Shown piece by piece: positions 61,067-64,000 of a stretch of DNA of 64,000 nt. This DNA is from an uncultured Anderseniella sp. GTDB taxonomy: Bacteria; Pseudomonadota; Alphaproteobacteria; Rhizobiales; Aestuariivirgaceae. Below the pieces are notes generated by a model. The model made no database searches. It worked only from the letters and a program-made list of their open reading frames with translations, and was not told the origin of the DNA. The position numbers and the translations under genes were made by a program. How positions within the stretch are numbered: position 1 is the first letter of the stretch; each line of letters begins with the position of its first letter. The DNA is taken from contig CANKYU010000001.1 of NCBI GenBank assembly GCA_947488295.1, positions 1,166,183 through 1,230,182 of the forward strand, given 5' to 3'.

Positions 61067-61237
61067 TGGGTAAGTAAATGAGCCAGCAGCATTTTTTGAT
61101 GTTGTCAGCCTCATTTTTCAATATGAATACTGCCTGAGAACTAATTGAAGACCATCAGTGTGTAAATATTCGTTGAAATTTCTACAAATTCGGTATCATT
61201 TCATGAAAAGGTCGTGTACGGTCTATCGGTAGAATTG

Positions 61238-62284
61238 ATGAGTGCGATAGGGGGTGTCGTCGCAATGTTCTCAATGAATCCGGAGACTCTGTACCAACTC
61301 GAGCAGCAATCATGGCGCCTCGCCGGGATGTGGCCGGGTGCTGCGAAACGCAGGCTGTGGTTGTCCCAGCCAGTTGTTGAAGCCGGTGCAAGCAGCCACT
61401 ATCTCACTGTGTTTGTCATCGTTCGCAACGAAAGCGCCTACTTGAAAGAGTGGCTCGAGTTCCATCGCATGATAGGGGTCAGCCACTTCTTCATCTATGA
61501 CAATGGCAGCAGTGACGGCACGGCGGATTTGCTGGCACCTTATGTGAAAGAAGGGCGGGTCACGCTTGTCAACTGGGCCGACTTCCTCAAAGGCTGGGAA
61601 GGCGTGGCCGGCACAAACGGTCGATCCCAGAAGCTGGCAATGTTGCATTGCCTTGCCAATTTCGGCCACCTGGCTGAATGGATGGCGTTTATCGATGCGG
61701 ATGAGTTCCTGTTTCCGACCGCGACGGATTCTCTGGCCAAGGTCTTGCATGAATATGAGGACCTCGATTCCCTGTCGGTGTACTGGCATATGTTCGGTAC
61801 ATCCGGCCACACCCGCAAACCTCCTGGACTGGTAACCGAAAACTTCACCCAGAGGCTCAGAAAACCCAAAACTTCGTGCAAGCACCTTTCCCGTGTCAAA
61901 ACCATTGTTCGCCCAAGTGCCGTGCGCGGGGTGCACAACTCGCATGTGTTCATACTCAGGAATGGGTATCCGGAATCCTGGACAGAGCGCCGCGCCAAGA
62001 TCGGGCACGCCGATCACCGTATCGCCAACCGGTCAACCGATGTGCTGCGCATCAATCACTATTACAGCAAATCCCTGGCTGAATACCGTGAACGCAGGGC
62101 AGTTCCCCTCCTGGGTCAGCGCTCCGACTTCAGAGGCGATGATCAGATGTTGAGGCTGATCGAGAGTGATACAGTGGAAGATATCTCAATCCAGCGGTTC
62201 GTTCCGACATTGCAGAGCCGGTTGAGCACAGAGCCGGAAGACGGAAATGTGGTTCAAATGACCGGGCCGCGCCTTATCAACTGA
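61238..62284 (+). CDS. GT92/GT2-like glycosyltransferase
   Basis: 348 aa from ATG 61238; GTG 61214 and ATG 61265 are alternative starts. Glycosyltransferase features: HYLTVFVIVRNESAYLKEWL, GVSHFFIYDNGSSDGTADLL, EWMAFIDADEFLFP (the DxD metal motif), then late Arg/Lys-rich segments KTSCKHLSRVKTIVRPSAV. This is the DUF23/GT92-like Glyco_tranf_2_4 type. It likely adds a sugar to a surface glycan; the acceptor is unknown. No other glycan genes adjoin it in this window. Confidence 0.8.
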   Translation: MSAIGGVVAMFSMNPETLYQLEQQSWRLAGMWPGAAKRRLWLSQPVVEAGASSHYLTVFVIVRNESAYLKEWLEFHRMIGVSHFFIYDNGSSDGTADLLAPYVKEGRVTLVNWADFLKGWEGVAGTNGRSQKLAMLHCLANFGHLAEWMAFIDADEFLFPTATDSLAKVLHEYEDLDSLSVYWHMFGTSGHTRKPPGLVTENFTQRLRKPKTSCKHLSRVKTIVRPSAVRGVHNSHVFILRNGYPESWTERRAKIGHADHRIANRSTDVLRINHYYSKSLAEYRERRAVPLLGQRSDFRGDDQMLRLIESDTVEDISIQRFVPTLQSRLSTEPEDGNVVQMTGPRLIN

Positions 62285-62665
62285 GCGAAATGGTGATGTC
62301 TGGTTCCGTCGTGCGGTCTTTTGGAGCTGCACGCCGCCAGTCGGGTGAGAGCCTGCGCCGGCTTTGGTCTCAAGGTTTGCGGTCTACAGCTAAGTAGAAG
62401 TTCGCGCCGTCCGCGGCAACATCGCCAGGCCAACCCAACAAGCGAACAAATATGTGGCTATGTCCCCTCGATCTCACAGGAACTGCGTCCGGTTCACACG
62501 GTTCATGAACAGGCTGATTGTCATTGCCAGAAACACTAAGGCTGAGTGCTTGGGATGTGATGTTCTGCACACGCATTACGGGGCTGAGCTGATAGTCAGT
62601 GATTGTGTATCTGCGGCGGCATCGTGCCTGCCTCGGTGATTTTTGACGATCTGGACGGATATCGA
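62285..62665. other. 381-bp non-coding spacer
   Basis: I see no gene, RNA or clear hairpin here. Short open frames in it lack ribosome sites and are not supported. Confidence 0.5.
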
Positions 62666-63592
62666 ATGCAGCGCGTCTTTCCAAGTCTGATACTTGTTTT
62701 GCTGATCCTACTTCTTGCGGTGTTCCTGGTGAATTTACCCTCGCTTCATCGCGAACAGGGCTTACCTCTCTACCCGGCATTGCTGTCTGGCCAGGCTTGT
62801 CTGATTGGTGTGCTGGTGTGCCTGTATGGCTTGTACGTCCTGCTTGTTGAACCTCACAAAAACCGCACACGTTTAAGGCGGGAGCTGGGGGCCGGCAGTA
62901 ATGCTCGCTGGCTGGAAAACAGCCAATGGGCCAACAAGCGAATGACGCATACCAGGGCTGGCAAAGTGCTTTTCCTCTGGTTGTTTGTCGCCAACTGGTG
63001 GGGCGCGATCTGGTTTTTCGCCACTGATCGCGGCGCACAGATCTGGGAGCAGTCGTTACCGGTCAAACTTCTCTGCCTGGTTATTGTTCTGATTGCGGTG
63101 GTGATGTTGTGGTCGGCAATCAGGAACAGCATCAGCTGGGCGAAGTTCGGAACCACCACCATGTGGATTGACACACTGCCCGGGCGGCCCGGTCAGATTT
63201 TCAGGGGGTATCTGCAGATCGGTTTTAAGCCCGACCCCAGGACGCCGACCAAACTGAGACTGACCGGATTCGTGCGCCACTGGACGCAACGCATTGCCGC
63301 GGAAGACAGTCGCCGTATCAATGACAGCCATGACGAAGTGCCGTTTCACGAAAGCGAAACGCGGATCAAGGCAGCGCAGGTCAAGGCGACAGGCCGGTGG
63401 TTTCGAATACCCGTCAACCTGGAAATTCCGGCGGATGCCCGTTCATCCGGCGCCTGCGGTGACGATTGCGAAGTGATCTGGAAACTCGTCATTCAAACCA
63501 GGTCACCGGATGGAAGCAGCTTTGATGCAGACTTTGAGATACCGGTGTTTGAAGAAAGTTGTCACCCGGAGGCTGCTGAGATGGTGAAATGA
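62666..63592 (+). CDS. membrane protein of unknown function
   Basis: 308 aa from ATG 62666. Four hydrophobic helices in the first half (about residues 5-25, 33-55, 95-115 and 130-150), then a cytoplasmic or periplasmic beta-rich domain (about 165-300) with LRLTGFVRHWTQRIAAEDSR, FHESETRIKAAQVKATGRWF and DCEVIWKLVIQTRS. The layout resembles poorly known alphaproteobacterial membrane proteins often paired with DUF3592 proteins. It overlaps the next gene by four bases (ATGA). Confidence 0.6.
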   Translation: MQRVFPSLILVLLILLLAVFLVNLPSLHREQGLPLYPALLSGQACLIGVLVCLYGLYVLLVEPHKNRTRLRRELGAGSNARWLENSQWANKRMTHTRAGKVLFLWLFVANWWGAIWFFATDRGAQIWEQSLPVKLLCLVIVLIAVVMLWSAIRNSISWAKFGTTTMWIDTLPGRPGQIFRGYLQIGFKPDPRTPTKLRLTGFVRHWTQRIAAEDSRRINDSHDEVPFHESETRIKAAQVKATGRWFRIPVNLEIPADARSSGACGDDCEVIWKLVIQTRSPDGSSFDADFEIPVFEESCHPEAAEMVK

Positions 63593-64000
63593 AACATCTG
63601 TTCTGGAAGATCGTATTGTCCCTGAAGTACTGGCGTGTCCTTCTGAACCGTCCCAGACGGGTCAAAGGCGAACCGGAACCAGGGGCTTCGAGCGGTGTGC
63701 TGTTTGCTGCGGCGCTGTTTTTGATGGTGCCCATCTGTATTGGATTGATGTTCGGTTACCTCGCCTGGCAACATGGCCAGCGGCTGGAGAATCAAAGGGC
63801 GGTTGATTCAGATGGTGTGGCCGTGACTGCAACCATCGAGGGACTGAAAATCGAAAAGTTCGAAAATGATGCAACCAGGATGCAGGACGGCGCCAATCGG
63901 ACGGAACCGTCGCTATTTTGCGTGCTTCAGGTACGCTATTCCGCGCCCGGTTCAGCAACCGTGTTTCGGAAAGTCATCTGGCTTGAAGATGATGCAATCT
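63589..64000 (+). CDS. membrane protein, DUF3592-like (3' truncated)
   Basis: 137 codons are visible and the frame is open to the window end. ATG 63589 overlaps the previous stop. Translation gives MKHLFWKIVLSLKYW, a helix at about residues 45-65 (LFAAALFLMVPICIGLM), then VAVTATIEGLKIEK and LQVRYSAPGSATVF, as in DUF3592 proteins that have a short membrane anchor and a beta domain. It forms a pair with the preceding membrane protein. Confidence 0.55.
   Translation, partial: MKHLFWKIVLSLKYWRVLLNRPRRVKGEPEPGASSGVLFAAALFLMVPICIGLMFGYLAWQHGQRLENQRAVDSDGVAVTATIEGLKIEKFENDATRMQDGANRTEPSLFCVLQVRYSAPGSATVFRKVIWLEDDAI

Noticed and set aside
61067-61237. Possible terminator and promoter after the cytosine deaminase gene
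   Set aside because: AT-rich with T-runs but no stable stem ahead of them; I could not support a specific site.
1-64000. CRISPR arrays, tRNA or rRNA genes, transposases, integrases, toxin-antitoxin or defence genes
   Set aside because: I looked for repeats with regular spacing, cloverleaf-like ends and recombinase motifs and saw none that hold up.

Overview
The window is about 64 kb of high-GC DNA with dense operons, many ATGA-type overlaps and no rRNA or tRNA gene that I can see. The gene content (TctCBA, BMP-type and NMT1-type ABC systems, a narK1K2GHJI cluster, a RutR-type regulator, an IclR-free LysR/CRP-FNR style of control) points to a metabolically versatile, facultatively denitrifying alphaproteobacterium, probably of the Hyphomicrobiales or Rhodobacterales. 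That placement is inference from gene content only.

Layout. 1-7.3 kb: end of a branched-chain-amino-acid-type ABC binding protein, a CMD/AhpD-like protein and a maleate-isomerase-like enzyme, a strong terminator, then an operon for a membrane-bound succinate dehydrogenase/fumarate reductase paralogue (B-C-D-A order) followed by a two-subunit class I fumarase/tartrate-dehydratase-like enzyme. The flavoprotein lacks the histidine that normally binds FAD covalently. 7.4-15.5 kb: a PHP/DUF3604-like protein, a LysR regulator, a divergent tctCBA tripartite tricarboxylate transporter and a ThDP-dependent enzyme. 15.5-24.5 kb: an ECF sigma/anti-sigma pair, a cation/proton antiporter, a Rieske-glutamate synthase fusion, a FetAB-like ABC pair, and a divergent aminotransferase / ornithine cyclodeaminase-family pair.

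23.9-38.2 kb is a respiratory nitrate reductase supercluster: a cysteine-poor CRP/FNR regulator (NarR/DNR-like), two FNR-type boxes, narK1, narK2, narGHJI, a cytoplasmic parvulin, a hemerythrin-like protein, a beta-carbonic anhydrase and moeA for molybdenum cofactor. The last three genes overlap each other.

38.3-61.1 kb is a nucleobase salvage and reductive pyrimidine catabolism region: upp, preT-preA, an EamA transporter, rutR, beta-ureidopropionase, dihydropyrimidinase, an NMT1/ThiY-like ABC transporter, a BMP-type nucleoside ABC transporter and a fungal-type cytosine deaminase. Together they take cytosine to uracil, dihydrouracil, N-carbamoyl-beta-alanine and beta-alanine. Three RutR-like palindromes around ACCAATTG lie in front of preT/upp, rutR/ureidopropionase and the BMP operon. 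This region is split at about 42.8-48.7 kb by unrelated genes (secreted protein, coiled-coil lipoprotein, di-heme peroxidase, orphan TAXI receptor) that sit between an intact rutR and a 172-bp diverged copy of its 3' end. The window closes with a GT92-like glycosyltransferase and two linked membrane proteins, the last cut by the window edge.
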